NCBI GenBank assembly: GCA_021776195.1
Contig: JAJFGK010000106.1
Location: forward strand, 1-51,135
From: Kiloniellaceae bacterium
GTDB taxonomy: Bacteria; Pseudomonadota; Alphaproteobacteria; Kiloniellales; Kiloniellaceae
Reading direction: 5' to 3'
Length of the DNA stretch: 51,135 nucleotides
A program made the position numbers and the translations under genes. The notes under the pieces were generated by a model that was not told the DNA's origin, made no database searches, and saw nothing but the letters and a program-made list of their open reading frames with translations. Shown one piece after another: positions 50,984 to 51,135 of this stretch. Numbering within the stretch: the first letter of the stretch is position 1; each line of letters starts with the position of its first letter.

Positions 50984-51135
50984 GTGGTTGACGACGAAGG
51001 TCGCGAGACGCCTGACACCGACTCTCGGGAAGAGCTATCCAGCCTGCGTGAGGAGGTCGTCCGTCTGAAAGCCGCGCTGGCGCCGGGGGGCCGCCCCCAG
51101 CCCCCCCGCGAGCCACACAAGCAGCCGCCGGCCGG
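50984..51135 (+). CDS. Coiled-coil/proline-rich protein, 3' end outside window
   Basis: A frame starting at GTG 50984, with AAGGGG about 9 nt upstream, reads VVDDEGRETPD, then a Glu/Leu coiled coil (REELSSLREEVVRLKAAL), then a Pro-rich stretch, and leaves the window open. It may be the N-terminal cytoplasmic part of a membrane protein. No family can be assigned from 50 residues. Confidence 0.6.
   Translation, partial: MVDDEGRETPDTDSREELSSLREEVVRLKAALAPGGRPQPPREPHKQPPA

Overview
The window is GC-rich, densely coded DNA from an alphaproteobacterium, most likely of the Rhodospirillales type. This is inferred from gene content: a complete System I cytochrome c maturation operon, a LAO/His-type ABC transporter, an ELM1-family protein, a GcrA-like zinc-finger domain, Nfu, several 2-oxoglutarate dioxygenases and molybdo/tungsto-enzymes. 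It also fits short intergenic palindromes with a CTTGA loop. No phage, IS element, CRISPR array, tRNA or rRNA was seen.

Layout. 1-3.7 kb: the end of a MaoC-type hydratase, then a reverse-strand polar amino acid ABC transporter (ATPase, binding protein, two permeases) with an internal terminator behind the binding-protein gene. 3.8-10.8 kb: ccmABCDEFGHI in order on the reverse strand. 11-18 kb: Nudix, SDR, two TauD/GBBH-type dioxygenases, an Nfu protein with tandem NifU domains, an ATP-grasp enzyme and a cysteine dioxygenase-like cupin. 18.3-23.1 kb: a 549-residue coiled-coil protein with a hydrophobic core segment, beside a translationally coupled GTPase/DUF2868 membrane protein pair. 23.4-29.4 kb: IorAB-type molybdenum hydroxylase, another TauD protein, a serine beta-lactamase-like protein and MobB. 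29.6-32.5 kb: a tetracluster ferredoxin, an AOR-family (probably tungsten) oxidoreductase and a MoaD/ThiS-like protein.

32.5-33.2 kb: a Phd/PIN toxin-antitoxin pair with a palindromic operator over its promoter; the toxin has no standard start codon and appears to start at CTG. 33.4-37.2 kb: a Ton-like energy-transduction operon (small secreted protein, ExbB, two ExbDs, and a TonB-like protein with a SxxxH membrane helix but a DUF4384-like C-terminus). 37.2-42.6 kb: seven reverse-strand genes: response regulator, histidine kinase, a CNPC-repeat protein with 16 cysteines, two related secreted cysteine proteins, SCO1/SenC and MsrP. These look like a periplasmic copper/thiol/oxidant-response module.

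42.7-51.1 kb: ELM1-family protein, 2OG oxygenase, an unknown 638-residue protein, TrxB, a LysR regulator, a structured RNA candidate of four consecutive hairpins plus an intrinsic terminator, a 61-residue GcrA-C-terminus-like protein, a medium-chain reductase, a secreted PA14-domain protein, and a gene cut by the window edge.

The best candidates for undescribed biology are the Ton-like operon, the two-component/CNPC/SCO/MsrP locus, the hairpin array upstream of the mini-GcrA gene, and the GTPase/DUF2868/549-residue cluster.
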